Assembly (NCBI RefSeq): GCF_003053725.1
Contig: NZ_QAYC01000003.1
Location: 124,001 to 188,000, forward strand
Direction of reading: 5' to 3'
Source of the DNA: Rhodovulum kholense
GTDB taxonomy: Bacteria > Pseudomonadota > Alphaproteobacteria > Rhodobacterales > Rhodobacteraceae
DNA length: 64,000 nt
The notes beneath the pieces were generated by a model that did no database searches, was not told the origin of the DNA, and saw nothing but the letters and a program-made list of their open reading frames with translations. Within the stretch, counting starts at the first letter, position 1; each line of letters opens with the position of its first letter. This document shows positions 1-9,477 of this stretch, in pieces. A program made the position numbers and the translations under genes.

Positions 1-2178
1 CAGCACGTAGGAGGGCCGGATCACCAGCGGATAGCCGATCTCTCCGGCGGCTTCGAGGGCGGCCTTGGCGGAATGGGCGATGGCGTTTTTCGGTTGCTTG
101 AGGCCGAGCCTATTCACCAGTGCCTGGAACCGCTCGCGGTCTTCAGCCAGGTCGATGGCGTCGGGCGTGGTCCCGAGGATCGGGATGCCCGCCTCTTCCA
201 GCGCATTCGCAAGCTTCAGCGGCGTCTGCCCGCCGAATTGCACGATCACGCCATGCAGCGTGCCCGCCATCTTCTCGACCCGCAGGATCTCCATCACATG
301 CTCGAAGGTCAGCGGCTCGAAATAAAGCCGGTCCGAGGTATCATAGTCGGTCGAGACCGTTTCCGGGTTGCAGTTGATCATGATGGTCTCATACCCGGCT
401 TCGGTCAGCGCGAAGCAGGCATGGCAGCAGCAATAGTCGAACTCGATCCCCTGGCCGATCCGGTTCGGGCCGCCGCCGAGGATCACCACCTTCTTGCGGG
501 CCGAGGGGCGGGCCTCGCATTCGGTCTCGCCCATCACCGGGGTTTCGTAGGTCGAATACATGTAGGGCGTCTGCGCCTCGAATTCGGCGGCGCAGGTGTC
601 GATCCGCTTGAAGACCGCATGGACCCCCAGATTGTCGCGGGCGCGGCGCACCTGATCCTCGTCGCGGCCGCTGAGCCTGGCCAGACGCGCATCGGTGAAG
701 CCCAGCATCTTGAGCTGGCGCAGGCCGGCTTCGGTGACCGGCAGGCCCTCCTTGCGGACCCGGGCCTCGGCATCGACGATCTCGCGGATGCGGGCGAGGA
801 ACCAGGGGTCGTAGCTTGTCGCGGCGTGGATGTCCTCGTCGCTGAGGCCGTGGCGCATCGCCTGGGCGACGATCCGCAGCCGCTCCGGGGTCTGCCGGGT
901 CAGTGCGGCGACGATCTGGGCGCGGTCGGGGGCGCCGGGGATCTCGATCTCGTCAAATCCGGTCAGGCCGGTTTCGAGAGACGCCAGCGCCTTTTGCAGC
1001 GATTCGTGGATGGTACGGCCGATGGCCATGGCCTCGCCGACCGATTTCATCGCGGTGGTCAGTTCCGCTTTCGAGCCCGGGAATTTCTCGAAGGCAAAGC
1101 GCGGGATCTTGGTCACGACATAGTCGATGGTCGGCTCGAAGCTTGCGGGCGTGACCTTGGTGATGTCGTTGTCCAGTTCGTCCAGCGTGTAGCCCACGGC
1201 GAGTTTCGCCGCGATCTTGGCGATCGGGAAGCCGGTGGCCTTCGAGGCCAGCGCCGAGGACCGCGACACCCGCGGGTTCATCTCGATCACCACCATGCGG
1301 CCGTCTGCGGGGTTGATCGCCCATTGCACGTTCGACCCGCCGGTCTCGACCCCGATCTCGCGCAGGACGGCAATCGAGCCGTTGCGCATGATCTGGTATT
1401 CCTTGTCGGTCAGCGTCAGGGCAGGGGCCACGGTGATCGAGTCGCCGGTATGCACGCCCATCGGATCGACATTCTCGATGGCGCAGACGATGATCGCGTT
1501 GTCCGCCTTGTCGCGGACGACCTCCATCTCGAATTCCTTCCAGCCCAGCAGGCTTTCGTCGATCAGGATCTGGCTGACCGGCGAGGCGTCGAGCCCGCTT
1601 TTGCAGTAATACTCGAATTCCTGCCGGTTATAGGCGACGCCGCCGCCGGTGCCGCCCAGCGTGAAGGCGGGCCGGATGATCGCGGGCAGGCCCACATGTT
1701 CCAGCGCGGCCATGCATTCGTCCATGGTGTTGGCGATCACGGCCTTGGGGTTTTCCAGCCCGATCCGGTCCATCGCCTCGCGGAACAGCTTGCGGTCCTC
1801 GGCCATCTCGATGGCGGCGCGGTTGGCGCCGATCAGCTCGACCCCGTATTTGTGCAGCACGCCCATGTCGGCCAGCTTGAGCGAGGTGTTCAGCCCGGTC
1901 TGCCCGCCCATCGTCGGCAGCAGCGCGTCGGGGCGCTCCTTCTCGATGATCTTGGCGACGACCTCGGGGGTGATCGGCTCGATATAGGTGGCGTCGGCCA
2001 GACCCGGGTCGGTCATGATCGTGGCCGGGTTCGAGTTGACCAGGATGACCCGGTAGCCTTCCTCGCGCAGCGCCTTGCAGGCCTGGGCACCGGAATAATC
2101 GAACTCGCAGGCCTGCCCGATGATGATGGGACCTGCGCCGATGATCATGATGGACTTGATATCGGTTCTCTTCGGCAT
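1..2178 (-). CDS. carB: Carbamoyl-phosphate synthase large subunit (3' end outside window)
   Basis: This is the large ATP-grasp subunit that makes carbamoyl phosphate from bicarbonate, glutamine-derived ammonia and two ATP, feeding arginine and pyrimidine synthesis. The reading frame is open from ATG at 2178 to the window edge, giving 726 of roughly 1,100 residues. It starts [18 protein letters not shown], the CarB N-terminus, and the second half-repeat begins near residue 560 ([16 protein letters not shown]). A good promoter lies just upstream. OTCase, which uses its product, is encoded at 35.8 kb. The C-terminal synthetase part and allosteric domain are not visible. Confidence 0.97.
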   Translation of the reverse strand, partial: MPKRTDIKSIMIIGAGPIIIGQACEFDYSGAQACKALREEGYRVILVNSNPATIMTDPGLADATYIEPITPEVVAKIIEKERPDALLPTMGGQTGLNTSLKLADMGVLHKYGVELIGANRAAIEMAEDRKLFREAMDRIGLENPKAVIANTMDECMAALEHVGLPAIIRPAFTLGGTGGGVAYNRQEFEYYCKSGLDASPVSQILIDESLLGWKEFEMEVVRDKADNAIIVCAIENVDPMGVHTGDSITVAPALTLTDKEYQIMRNGSIAVLREIGVETGGSNVQWAINPADGRMVVIEMNPRVSRSSALASKATGFPIAKIAAKLAVGYTLDELDNDITKVTPASFEPTIDYVVTKIPRFAFEKFPGSKAELTTAMKSVGEAMAIGRTIHESLQKALASLETGLTGFDEIEIPGAPDRAQIVAALTRQTPERLRIVAQAMRHGLSDEDIHAATSYDPWFLARIREIVDAEARVRKEGLPVTEAGLRQLKMLGFTDARLARLSGRDEDQVRRARDNLGVHAVFKRIDTCAAEFEAQTPYMYSTYETPVMGETECEARPSARKKVVILGGGPNRIGQGIEFDYCCCHACFALTEAGYETIMINCNPETVSTDYDTSDRLYFEPLTFEHVMEILRVEKMAGTLHGVIVQFGGQTPLKLANALEEAGIPILGTTPDAIDLAEDRERFQALVNRLGLKQPKNAIAHSAKAALEAAGEIGYPLVIRPSYVL

Positions 2179-2210
2179 GTCCCGCCCTCAGTTTGCGCAA
2201 ATTGCTGGGC

Positions 2211-2238
2211 GTTATAGCCAAGCGGCCTTGGGGCGCAA
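2211..2238 (-). promoter_or_regulatory. Probable sigma-70 promoter of carB
   Basis: On the minus strand TTGCGC (2238-2233) and TATAAC (2216-2211) are separated by 16 bases, about 33 bases before the carB ATG. Nothing else is recognised in the 370-base gap between carB and the CPBP gene (2179-2551). Confidence 0.6.
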
Positions 2239-2551
2239 GGGCAGGAGAGGGGAAATTCGGCACGTGCCGGTCCTTGCGGGGCCGGACCGGGCGCGGGGGC
2301 GCGCCCGTAGAGCGCGGCGGGCGCAGGCAAATGGCGGAAAACCGGCTGCGGGCGGCAGTCTTGCCGGGCGTTGCGGAACCTCCGGGGCGTTACCGCATTT
2401 GTGAACGATCTGCCTGCATACTGCCGGAGGGCCGCCCCTGTGACGCCCGGGTCCTGCGCTATCTTTTGTGGCCGGGATCGCGGGCGGGGCGGCTGTCGGC
2501 TGCGGCCCGGCGCGCAAGGGGCCGACCGCGATCTTGCGAAAGGAGACAGGA

Positions 2552-3229
2552 ATGGCCTGGACACTCGATCTTTCCCTTGAAACCCGCGTCCCCAGCCGGG
2601 GCCGTCTCTGGGGGGAATTCGTGGTGTTCTATCTGTTGACGCCGCTCGGGATGGCGCTGCTGATGCCGCCGCAGGCGCTGTTTCCGGTGCTGCTGAGCCT
2701 GACCGCCATGGGGCTCTTGCTGTTGCAGGTCACCGAAGGCTTCCGCTGGTCCGATCTGATCCGCGGACTCGGTCGGATCGACCCCTGGCTGGTGCTGGGC
2801 TTTTCGGCGGTCACGACCCTGATCGTCGGTCCCTTGACGATGCTGGTGGTCCCGCAGGAGGCGCTGGCGCTGGTGCGGACCAACCCGGCGCTTCTGGGCT
2901 CGATTCTGCTATTCTATCCGCCGCTTTCGGCGCTGCCGCAGGAAATCGTCTTCCGGGCGCTCTTCTTCCGCCGCTACGGACCGATCCTGCCGGACCTCAG
3001 GCACGCGATCGTGCTGAATGCCGCGGTCTTCTCGCTTGCCCATCTGATGTACTGGAGCGTGGTGGTCTCGGCCCTGACCTTTCTGGGCGGAATCGTCTTC
3101 GCCTGGGCCCATGAGGCGCGCCGGAATTTTCCGCTGGCGGTGGTGCTGCATGCGGTGGCGGGCTGGATCCTGTTCATCGGCGGGCTTGGCATCCTTTTCT
3201 ATTCCGGAAATGTGGTGCGCCCGTTTTAG
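2552..3229 (+). CDS. CPBP-family intramembrane metalloprotease-like protein
   Basis: A 225-residue polytopic membrane protein with the three motifs of the CPBP (Abi/CAAX-protease, Rce1-like) family: QEIVFR at residues 130-135, FSLAHLMYW, and a late hydrophobic H motif (VVLHAVAG). The usual motif 1 is EExxxR, and here the first Glu is Gln, so catalytic competence is uncertain. The ATG at 2552 is preceded by AGGAGA at a good distance; the frame extends upstream but without a site that good. Substrate and role are unknown. It lies between carB (divergent) and bchE (same strand). Confidence 0.8.
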   Translation: MAWTLDLSLETRVPSRGRLWGEFVVFYLLTPLGMALLMPPQALFPVLLSLTAMGLLLLQVTEGFRWSDLIRGLGRIDPWLVLGFSAVTTLIVGPLTMLVVPQEALALVRTNPALLGSILLFYPPLSALPQEIVFRALFFRRYGPILPDLRHAIVLNAAVFSLAHLMYWSVVVSALTFLGGIVFAWAHEARRNFPLAVVLHAVAGWILFIGGLGILFYSGNVVRPF

Positions 3230-3259
3230 ACCGGACCCGGAAAGACGCGTGGCGGCGAT

Positions 3260-3273
3260 TTGACTTGTGTCAA
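3260..3273 (+). promoter_or_regulatory. FnrL/FNR-type operator upstream of bchE
   Basis: TTGAC-TTGT-GTCAA is a perfect symmetrical 5-4-5 FNR-box-like palindrome (family consensus TTGAT-N4-ATCAA) centred about 62 bases before the bchE ATG. FnrL activates anaerobic pigment genes in Rhodobacter, which fits an oxygen-independent cyclase. It overlaps the next site by six bases. Confidence 0.7.
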
Positions 3274-3285
3274 GTCAGCTTGACA
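3268..3285 (+). promoter_or_regulatory. PpsR/CrtJ-type operator upstream of bchE
   Basis: TGTCAAGTCAGCTTGACA matches TGT-N12-ACA exactly and has perfect 7-base arms. This is the binding pattern of the aerobic photosynthesis repressor PpsR/CrtJ. It shares six bases with the FNR-type box, so the two regulators could not easily bind together. Confidence 0.75.
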
Positions 3286-3328
3286 GGGGATGTGTCATGT
3301 TCCCCCGCGAAACACGGGGAGTCGATCC

Positions 3329-4966
3329 ATGCGCATTGTCTTTATTCATCCCAACTACAAGTCCGGCGGCGCCGAGATCGCAGGCAACTGGCCTCCGGCC
3401 TGGGTCGCGTATCTGACCGGGTCGCTGCGGACTGCGGGATATGACGACATCACGTTCATCGACGCGATGACCAACAACATCTCGGAAGACGACATCCGCA
3501 AGCAGCTGAAGGCGCTGAAGCCCGACGTGGTGGCGTCGACCTCGATCACGCCCTCGATCTACGCGGCCGAGCGGCTGCTTGAGATCGCCAAGGAAGAGGT
3601 CCCCGACGCGATCCGTGTCCTCGGCGGCATCCACGCGACCTTCATGTTCAAGCAGGTGCTGTCGGAGGCGCCCTGGATCGACGCCATCGTGCGCGGCGAG
3701 GGCGAAGAGATCGTGGTCGAGCTGATGAACGCGATCCGGGACGGCAAATGGCCCGAGAACCGGCGCGAGATCAAGGGCCTGGCCTTCCTTGACGGCGACG
3801 AGATCGTGGCGACGGCCGCCGCGCCCACCATCAAGGATGTCGATTCGATCAAGCCCGACTGGACCATCCTCGAGTGGGAGAAATACATCTACATCCCGCT
3901 GAACTGCCGGGTCGCGATCCCGAACATGGCGCGGGGCTGCCCGTTCACCTGTTCGTTCTGCTCGCAATGGAAGTTCTGGCGCGATTACCGCATCCGCGAT
4001 CCCAAGAAGGTCGTCGACGAGATCGAGGATCTGGTCGTGAACCACAAGGTGGGCTTCTTCATCCTCGCCGACGAGGAACCCACCATCAACCGCAAGAAGT
4101 TCATCGCCTTCTGTCAGGAGCTGATCGACCGCGGCCTGCCCGACAAGGTCAAATGGGGCATCAACACCCGCGTGACCGACATCCTGCGCGACGAAGAACT
4201 GCTGCCCTTCTACCGCAAGGCGGGGCTCGTCCATATCTCGCTCGGGACCGAGGCGGCCGCACAGCTGAAGCTCGACCAGTTCAACAAGGAAACCCGGGTC
4301 GAGGACAACAAGCGCGCGATCCAGCTTCTGCGCGAGGCCGACATCCTGACCGAGGCCCAGTTCATCGTCGGCATGGACAACGAGACCGAGGAAACCCTGG
4401 AAGAGACCTTCCAGCTCTGCTGGGACTGGCAGCCTGACCTCGCCAACTGGGCGATGTACACGCCCTGGCCCTTCACGCCGCTCTTCCAGGAGCTGCACAA
4501 CAAGGTCGAGGTCTTCGATTACAGCCGCTACAACTTCGTGAACCCGATCATGAAGCCCGAGGCGATGGACCGTGCCCAGCTTCTGGACCGGGTGATGCAC
4601 AACTACCGCCGGTTCTACATGCGCAAGGCGCTGTTCCACTACCCGTGGCGCGGCAACGGCTTCCGCCGCCGGTATCTGCTGGGCTGCCTCAAGGCGTTCC
4701 TCAAGGCGGGCGTGGGCCGGTCCTTCTATGACCTTGGCAAGAACAACTACTGGGGTCCGCAATCGAAGGACAAGGTGCATTTCGACTTCGACATGTCCCG
4801 CAAACCTGCCGCCGCGCAGATCGAGGACTGGGAATCTAACGCCGACCGCGCGGCCCAGGCCGCGGCCCGGCGCAAGTCCAAGGACACGAGCTTCAAGATG
4901 CCCGCCGACGATCCCTCGCAGGTGAAGGCCTGCGGCGGCGGCGATCAGCAGATGGAAGAAGTCTGA
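3329..4966 (+). CDS. bchE: Anaerobic magnesium-protoporphyrin IX monomethyl ester cyclase
   Basis: BchE forms the isocyclic E ring of bacteriochlorophyll without oxygen, using a radical SAM [4Fe-4S] cluster and a cobalamin-binding N-terminal domain. The 545-residue product has the SAM cysteines as GCPFTCSFC (C204, C208, C211) after a B12-binding region containing GGIHATF. The ATG at 3329 ([16 protein letters not shown]) gives the family N-terminus; the frame runs 13 codons further up but an ACGGGGAG Shine-Dalgarno sits before 3329. bchJ follows with one base between stop and start. Overlapping FnrL- and PpsR-type palindromes upstream suggest oxygen control. Confidence 0.97.
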   Translation: MRIVFIHPNYKSGGAEIAGNWPPAWVAYLTGSLRTAGYDDITFIDAMTNNISEDDIRKQLKALKPDVVASTSITPSIYAAERLLEIAKEEVPDAIRVLGGIHATFMFKQVLSEAPWIDAIVRGEGEEIVVELMNAIRDGKWPENRREIKGLAFLDGDEIVATAAAPTIKDVDSIKPDWTILEWEKYIYIPLNCRVAIPNMARGCPFTCSFCSQWKFWRDYRIRDPKKVVDEIEDLVVNHKVGFFILADEEPTINRKKFIAFCQELIDRGLPDKVKWGINTRVTDILRDEELLPFYRKAGLVHISLGTEAAAQLKLDQFNKETRVEDNKRAIQLLREADILTEAQFIVGMDNETEETLEETFQLCWDWQPDLANWAMYTPWPFTPLFQELHNKVEVFDYSRYNFVNPIMKPEAMDRAQLLDRVMHNYRRFYMRKALFHYPWRGNGFRRRYLLGCLKAFLKAGVGRSFYDLGKNNYWGPQSKDKVHFDFDMSRKPAAAQIEDWESNADRAAQAAARRKSKDTSFKMPADDPSQVKACGGGDQQMEEV

Positions 4967-4967
4967 G

Positions 4968-5564
4968 ATGAAGGACGACCTGTCCGGCCGTCCCGGCCGG
5001 ATCGGACCGAATGCCGTGCTCCAGCTTCTGCCTGTGCTGGAGGCGGCGGGCGGGGGCGCGCTGCGCGACGAGATGCTCGGGGCGGCGGGGCTGTCGGCCC
5101 CTCCGTCCGATGCCGGGCTGATGGATGAGGGCCCGGCGGGGGCCATGCACCGCGCGCTGCGCCAGCGTCTGCCCGGCCGCGCGCCCGAGTTGCTGCGCGA
5201 GGCCGGGGCGCGGACCGGGGACTATATCCTGGCCCATCGCATTCCGCCGATGGCACAGCGGGTGCTGAAGCTGCTGCCGCCCGCGCTGGCCGCGCCCGTT
5301 CTGGCCAAAGCCATCGCCAAGCACAGCTGGACCTTCGCGGGGTCGGGGGCCTTCCGGGTCGTGTCGACCCGGCCGCTGGTCTTCGAGCTGACCGACAACC
5401 CGCTGATCCGGGGCGAGACCGCGCCGCACCCGATCTGCGTCTGGCATGAGGCGGTGTTCGACCGGCTGTTCCAGACCCTCGTCGACCGGCGCCTGCGCAC
5501 CCGCGAGTTGACCTGTTCGGCCAGCGGCGGCGCCGTCTGCCGGTTCGAGATCGCACGCCCCTAG
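4968..5564 (+). CDS. bchJ: Bacteriochlorophyll biosynthesis protein BchJ (V4R domain)
   Basis: A 198-residue V4R-domain protein; the C-terminal half carries the typical Cys-containing end (TCSASGGAVCRFEI). BchJ was first proposed as the divinyl (vinyl) reductase, but later work assigned that activity to BciA, so BchJ is better seen as an accessory or substrate-carrier protein of the pathway. Its ATG follows the bchE TGA by one base, so the two are translationally coupled, as in other purple bacteria. A terminator follows directly. Confidence 0.93.
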   Translation: MKDDLSGRPGRIGPNAVLQLLPVLEAAGGGALRDEMLGAAGLSAPPSDAGLMDEGPAGAMHRALRQRLPGRAPELLREAGARTGDYILAHRIPPMAQRVLKLLPPALAAPVLAKAIAKHSWTFAGSGAFRVVSTRPLVFELTDNPLIRGETAPHPICVWHEAVFDRLFQTLVDRRLRTRELTCSASGGAVCRFEIARP

Positions 5565-5587
5565 ATCGGGCCTGTCACACGGAAAAC

Positions 5588-5609
5588 CGCCCGGCCATCC
5601 GGCCGGGCG
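5588..5609 (+). terminator. Intrinsic terminator after bchJ
   Basis: Nine-base perfect stem CGCCCGGCC/GGCCGGGCG with a 4-base loop, followed by CTTTGCGCTTT. It sits 23 bases after the bchJ stop. The rest of the gap to aspS (about 195 bases) shows no gene. Confidence 0.7.
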
Positions 5610-5804
5610 CTTTGCGCTTTCACGGGGACCGCGCCGCGCGGCGGCGCGGCGTGAGGCGGACGTCGAGGCCCGGGGGCTGGCCAGAGGGCTTCGGGGCGGA
5701 CAAAGCGGCGACTGCGGGGCGGCGGTGTCTCGGCTCCCCTTGACTTCGGGAGCCATCGGGGGTGTATCGGCCCGAACCGAGACACGAGCCCCGAGGACCG
5801 TCCG

Positions 5805-7580
5805 ATGCACGCCTATCGCAGCCATACCTGCGCCGACCTGAACAAGTCCCATGTGGGCGAGACCGTGCGCCTGTCGGGCTGGGTCCATCGGGTGCGAGAT
5901 CACGGCGGCATCCTGTTCATCGACCTGCGCGACCATTATGGCATCACCCAGGTTCTGGCCGATCCCGACAGCCCGGCTTTCGCCGATGTCGAGAAGGTGC
6001 GGTCCGAATGGTGCATTCGCATCGACGGGGTGGTGAAGGCGCGCGACGAAAGCCTTGTGAACGCCAAGATCCCGACCGGCGAGGTCGAGGTCTTCGTGCG
6101 CGAACTGGAGGTTCTGGGCCAGGCCGAGGAACTGCCGCTGATGGTGTTCGGGGACCAAGACTACCCCGAGGAAACCCGGCTGCGCTATCGCTATCTCGAC
6201 CTGCGCCGCGAGAGCATGCAGGCGAACATGACGCTGCGCTCGGACGTGGTGGCCTCGATCCGGCGGCGGATGTGGGACAAGGGCTTCCGCGAATTCCAGA
6301 CGCCGATCATCACCGCGTCCAGCCCCGAGGGCGCGCGCGACTTCCTGGTGCCCTCGCGGCTGCATCCGGGCAAGTTCTACGCGCTGCCGCAGGCGCCGCA
6401 GATCTTCAAGCAGCTGATCATGGTCTCGGGCTTCGACCGCTATTTCCAGATCGCGCCCTGCTTCCGGGACGAGGACCCACGCGCCGACCGCTCGCCCACG
6501 GACTTCTATCAGCTCGACCTGGAAATGAGCTTCGTTCAGCAGCAGGACGTGTTCGACACCGTCCAGCCGGTGATCGCAGGCATCTTCGAGGAGTTCGGCG
6601 GCGGCCGGAAGGTCGATACCGACTGGCCGCAGATTTCCTATGCCGATGCGGCGCTCTGGTACGGCACCGACAAGCCCGACCTGCGCAACCCGATCAGGAT
6701 GCAGGACGTCAGCGAACATTTCCGCGGCTCGGGCTTCGCGATCTTCGCGAAACTGCTGGAACAGGACGGCACCGAGATCCGCGCAATCCCCGCGCCCACC
6801 GGCGGCAGCCGCAAGTTCTGCGACCGGATGAACGCTTTCGCCCAGAAGGAAGGGCTGCCCGGGATGGGCTACATCTTCTGGCGCGAGACCGATGGCCAGA
6901 CCGAGGCCGCGGGCCCGCTGGCCAAGAATATCGGCCCCGAGCGGACCGAGGCGATCCGCCAGCAGCTGGGCCTTGGCGTAGGCGACGCCGCCTTCTTCCT
7001 CGGCGGCAAGCCCTCGGCCTTCCAGACCGTCGCGGGCAAGGCGCGCACCGTCATTGGCGAGGAACTGGGCCTGACCGACAAGGACCGGTTCGCCTTCTGC
7101 TGGATCGTCGATTTCCCGATGTACGAGCAGGATGCCGAAACCGGCGCCATCGACTTCGAGCATAACCCCTTCTCGATGCCGCAAGGCGGGCTCGAGGCGC
7201 TGGAGGGCGACCCGCTCAAGGTGCGGGGCTATCAGTACGACCTGGCCTGCAACGGCTATGAACTGGTGTCGGGCGCGATCCGGAACCACCGGCTGGACAT
7301 CATGTTCAAGGCCTTCGCGCTGGCGGGCTATGCCGAGGACGAGGTGCGCAAGCGCTTCCCGAGCCTTGTCAACGCCTTCCGCTACGGCCCGCCGCCCCAC
7401 GGCGGCTGCGCGGCCGGGATCGACCGGATCGTGATGCTGCTGGCGGACGAGCTGAACATCCGCGAGGTCATCATGTTCCCGATGAACCAGCGCGCCGAGG
7501 ACCTGATGATGGGAGCGCCGTCCGAGCCCAGCAACGACCAGCTTCGCGACCTCTCTCTGCGTGTGATCCCGCAGGAGTGA
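5805..7580 (+). CDS. aspS: Aspartyl-tRNA synthetase
   Basis: Class II aminoacyl-tRNA synthetase of 591 residues that charges tRNA-Asp. It has the N-terminal OB-fold anticodon-binding domain ([13 protein letters not shown]..., residues 22-37), motif 2 ([11 protein letters not shown]), a GAD insertion domain, and motif 3 (GIDRIVMLL) near the C-terminus. The length equals bacterial-type AspRS. Whether it also mischarges tRNA-Asn depends on the absence of AsnRS elsewhere in the genome, which cannot be judged here. It is a single-gene unit between two terminators. Confidence 0.98.
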   Translation: MHAYRSHTCADLNKSHVGETVRLSGWVHRVRDHGGILFIDLRDHYGITQVLADPDSPAFADVEKVRSEWCIRIDGVVKARDESLVNAKIPTGEVEVFVRELEVLGQAEELPLMVFGDQDYPEETRLRYRYLDLRRESMQANMTLRSDVVASIRRRMWDKGFREFQTPIITASSPEGARDFLVPSRLHPGKFYALPQAPQIFKQLIMVSGFDRYFQIAPCFRDEDPRADRSPTDFYQLDLEMSFVQQQDVFDTVQPVIAGIFEEFGGGRKVDTDWPQISYADAALWYGTDKPDLRNPIRMQDVSEHFRGSGFAIFAKLLEQDGTEIRAIPAPTGGSRKFCDRMNAFAQKEGLPGMGYIFWRETDGQTEAAGPLAKNIGPERTEAIRQQLGLGVGDAAFFLGGKPSAFQTVAGKARTVIGEELGLTDKDRFAFCWIVDFPMYEQDAETGAIDFEHNPFSMPQGGLEALEGDPLKVRGYQYDLACNGYELVSGAIRNHRLDIMFKAFALAGYAEDEVRKRFPSLVNAFRYGPPPHGGCAAGIDRIVMLLADELNIREVIMFPMNQRAEDLMMGAPSEPSNDQLRDLSLRVIPQE

Positions 7581-7600
7581 GGCCCCTCGGGGCCGATCGA

Positions 7601-7637
7601 AAAGGCCCTGGCGTTTCTGCCGGGGCCTTTTCTTTTT
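7601..7637 (+). terminator. Terminator after aspS, possibly bidirectional
   Basis: Twelve-base stem AAAGGCCCTGGC/GCCGGGGCCTTT (one G-U pair) with a 6-base loop, followed by TCTTTTTC. On the other strand the same stem runs into CCTTTTCG, so it may also stop the leftward mini-gene at 7681-7782. Confidence 0.8.
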
Positions 7638-7680
7638 CGTGAGTGGTGCGTTCAGACTTGGGTCCGGCCGTCAGGGGGGA

Positions 7681-7782
7681 TCAGAGCGGCCAGAGAGTGC
7701 CGATGACGGCCACGGTGAAGGACGTGGCGCCGCCCCAGAAGATGGTCTGGTCGATCAGCGTCTTGAGACGTGCGATCATCAT
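7681..7782 (-). CDS. Candidate small single-pass membrane protein (33 aa)
   Basis: Below usual ORF cutoffs. ATG-ATG at 7782/7779 opens a 33-residue frame: a basic amphipathic start (MMIARLKTLIDQTIFWG) then a hydrophobic segment (SFTVAVIGTLWPL), ending at TGA 7681. AGGA lies 7 bases before the first ATG. The aspS terminator stem lies downstream and reads as a terminator on this strand too. I do not recognise the family. Support comes from the Shine-Dalgarno, charge pattern and terminator; conservation is untested. Confidence 0.5.
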   Translation of the reverse strand: MMIARLKTLIDQTIFWGGATSFTVAVIGTLWPL

Positions 7783-7932
7783 GCTTCATCCTAGGTCGTC
7801 AATCGTTACCAATTCGATAACGGGTGAATGGGGCGGGACTCGGGCCGGGCTGTCCCGAAGCCGGGGCGGTTTCCGGGCTTTTGCCCGCGCGGGGCCCGGG
7901 CTAGACCGGAGGCAAGCGCAAAGGATCCTGCC

Positions 7933-8646
7933 ATGACCCAGAACCTGCCCCTCGGCGCACCGCTTGCCCGCTGGACGCCGCCGCCCCGGCCCGCCCATGA
8001 CAGCCTTTCGGGACGCTATTGCCGGCTCGAGCCGCTCTCGCGCGACCATGCCGCCGAGCTGCACGCCGCCAATCAGGCCGATGCCTCGATCTGGACCTAT
8101 CTGCCTTACGGCCCCTTCCCGGACGAAGCCGCGCTGGCCGACTGGATCGCGCGGGCCGCCTCGGGCCCGGACCCGCTGTTCTTCGCGGTGCGCGAGGTGG
8201 TGTCGGGCCGGGCGCTGGGCGTGCTCAGTTATCTGAGGATCGCGCCCGAGGCCGGGTCGATCGAGATCGGCCATGTGAATTTCTCGGCCCCGCTGCAACG
8301 GCGCCCCGCCGCGACCGAGGCGGTCACGCTGCTGATCGGCCATGCCTTCGCGCTGGGCTACCGGCGGCTCGAATGGAAATGCAATGCGCTGAACCGGGCC
8401 TCGCGGCGGGCAGCGGAACGCTACGGGCTGAGCTACGAGGGCGTCTTCCGGCAGGCGACGGTGGTCAAGGGGCGGAACCGCGACACCGCCTGGTTCGCCG
8501 CCATCGACACGGAATGGCCGACGCTGAAAGCCGCCTACGAAACCTGGCTCGACCCCGCCAATTTCGACGCCGACGGGCAGCAGCGCGTGCGGCTGTCCGA
8601 CCTGACGCGGCCGATCCTGGCCGCCCGCGACCCCGAAGCCGTCTGA
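7933..8646 (+). CDS. GNAT-family N-acetyltransferase (RimJ/RimL-like)
   Basis: A 237-residue acetyl-CoA-dependent acyltransferase. It has the RimL/RimJ layout: a proline-rich start, GRYCRLEPLSRDHAAELHAA, a DWIARAA helix, the GVLSYLRI strand, and the late RRLEWKCNALNRASRRAAERYGL segment that is typical of protein-N-terminal or amino-acid acetyltransferases of this clan. The substrate cannot be told from sequence. The ATG at 7933 is the first start after the promoter-like gap. Confidence 0.85.
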   Translation: MTQNLPLGAPLARWTPPPRPAHDSLSGRYCRLEPLSRDHAAELHAANQADASIWTYLPYGPFPDEAALADWIARAASGPDPLFFAVREVVSGRALGVLSYLRIAPEAGSIEIGHVNFSAPLQRRPAATEAVTLLIGHAFALGYRRLEWKCNALNRASRRAAERYGLSYEGVFRQATVVKGRNRDTAWFAAIDTEWPTLKAAYETWLDPANFDADGQQRVRLSDLTRPILAARDPEAV

Positions 8647-8751
8647 GGCCCACAGGCCGTAAGGCCGGGCATCGGGCGGGCCGCCGCGGTTTGACCGGGG
8701 CGGCGCCGCTGCAACACCTTTCGGTCTATCCCGCGGGCGTGAAATTTCTGC

Positions 8752-8788
8752 TTGCTCGAAAATTTAAAGCAATTCTATCCTGAATTGC
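8752..8788 (+). promoter_or_regulatory. Promoter with overlapping palindrome before the 209-aa gene
   Basis: TTGCTC (8752-8757), 17 bases, CTATCC (8775-8780) looks like a sigma-70 promoter in an AT-rich patch. A perfect inverted repeat, GCAATT-N8-AATTGC (8769-8788), straddles the -10 element and would suit a repressor. Confidence 0.5.
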
Positions 8789-8819
8789 ATAACAGATAAA
8801 AAATCGAGCAGGACGTGAA

Positions 8820-9449
8820 ATGACCCAGGTCGCAGAAATTGCGCCCGTGCCTTTTGCATGGACGCGCGGACTGGTCAGCGCGCGCGCAAGTGCCTTGCTG
8901 GCCGATCTGTTTCCCAGGGCGCACGACGCCCGGGTGGGCGAGTGCATCGGTATCGTCAAGCGGTTCATCTCTTTCGGGCGACGCTCGCTCACCGGGCATC
9001 CGGCCGAGGCGCTGGTTGTCATGGGCGAGGACGGGCGCCCGGTCTGCCTTGCGGGCCGGTATCTCGAGGCCGAGGCGCGTCAGGATCTGTTCCGGCTGGA
9101 GGAAATCCTGTCGGCACCAGGACTTCTGGCCTATGGCGCGCTGACGCCCCATGCCGGCAGCCTGCGCCACGCCGCCGCCCCGCCCCGGGCGCTGGAGCTT
9201 ATTCTGGGGGCCAATGTCCACATGTTGCGCACGCTCGACTGGCAGGCCGACATCGCGGCCCGGCGCCACGCGGGCGAGCCCATCTCGCGGGCCTTGTCGT
9301 CCAATCTGCGGCTTCTGTCGGAACATCCCGGGTCGCATGACGCGGTCGAGGATATGCGGGACACGCTGCACGCCCAGGCGACGCTGATGCTGGGGCTTCT
9401 CAGTTTCGACGAGCCGGTGCTGCCCGCCCTGTCCGCGATCGCGGCCTGA
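8820..9449 (+). CDS. Unknown 209-residue soluble protein
   Basis: I do not recognise this family. The frame has clear coding bias and starts ATG at 8820 after GCAGGA. The protein has no signal peptide or membrane segment and few cysteines. Its middle (EALVVMGEDGRPVCLAGRYLEAE) alternates like a beta-rich sensory fold, and the C-terminal third is helical. It faces the bactofilin gene convergently and has a single-gene promoter with a palindrome over the -10. Confidence 0.75.
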   Translation: MTQVAEIAPVPFAWTRGLVSARASALLADLFPRAHDARVGECIGIVKRFISFGRRSLTGHPAEALVVMGEDGRPVCLAGRYLEAEARQDLFRLEEILSAPGLLAYGALTPHAGSLRHAAAPPRALELILGANVHMLRTLDWQADIAARRHAGEPISRALSSNLRLLSEHPGSHDAVEDMRDTLHAQATLMLGLLSFDEPVLPALSAIAA

Positions 9450-9477
9450 CGGCCCGCCCGGGCGTTCAGGTTGCGCG

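Noticed and set aside
73-2217. 714-codon open frame on the plus strand
   Set aside because: It is the antisense shadow of carB: no Shine-Dalgarno, no recognisable domain, and long antisense frames are common at this GC content.
3275-5146. 623-codon minus-strand frame over bchE
   Set aside because: Antisense shadow of bchE/bchJ; the opposite strand has full family motifs and operators.
4893-7400. 835-codon minus-strand frame over bchJ and aspS
   Set aside because: Crosses two real genes and a terminator on the other strand; composition is that of an antisense frame.
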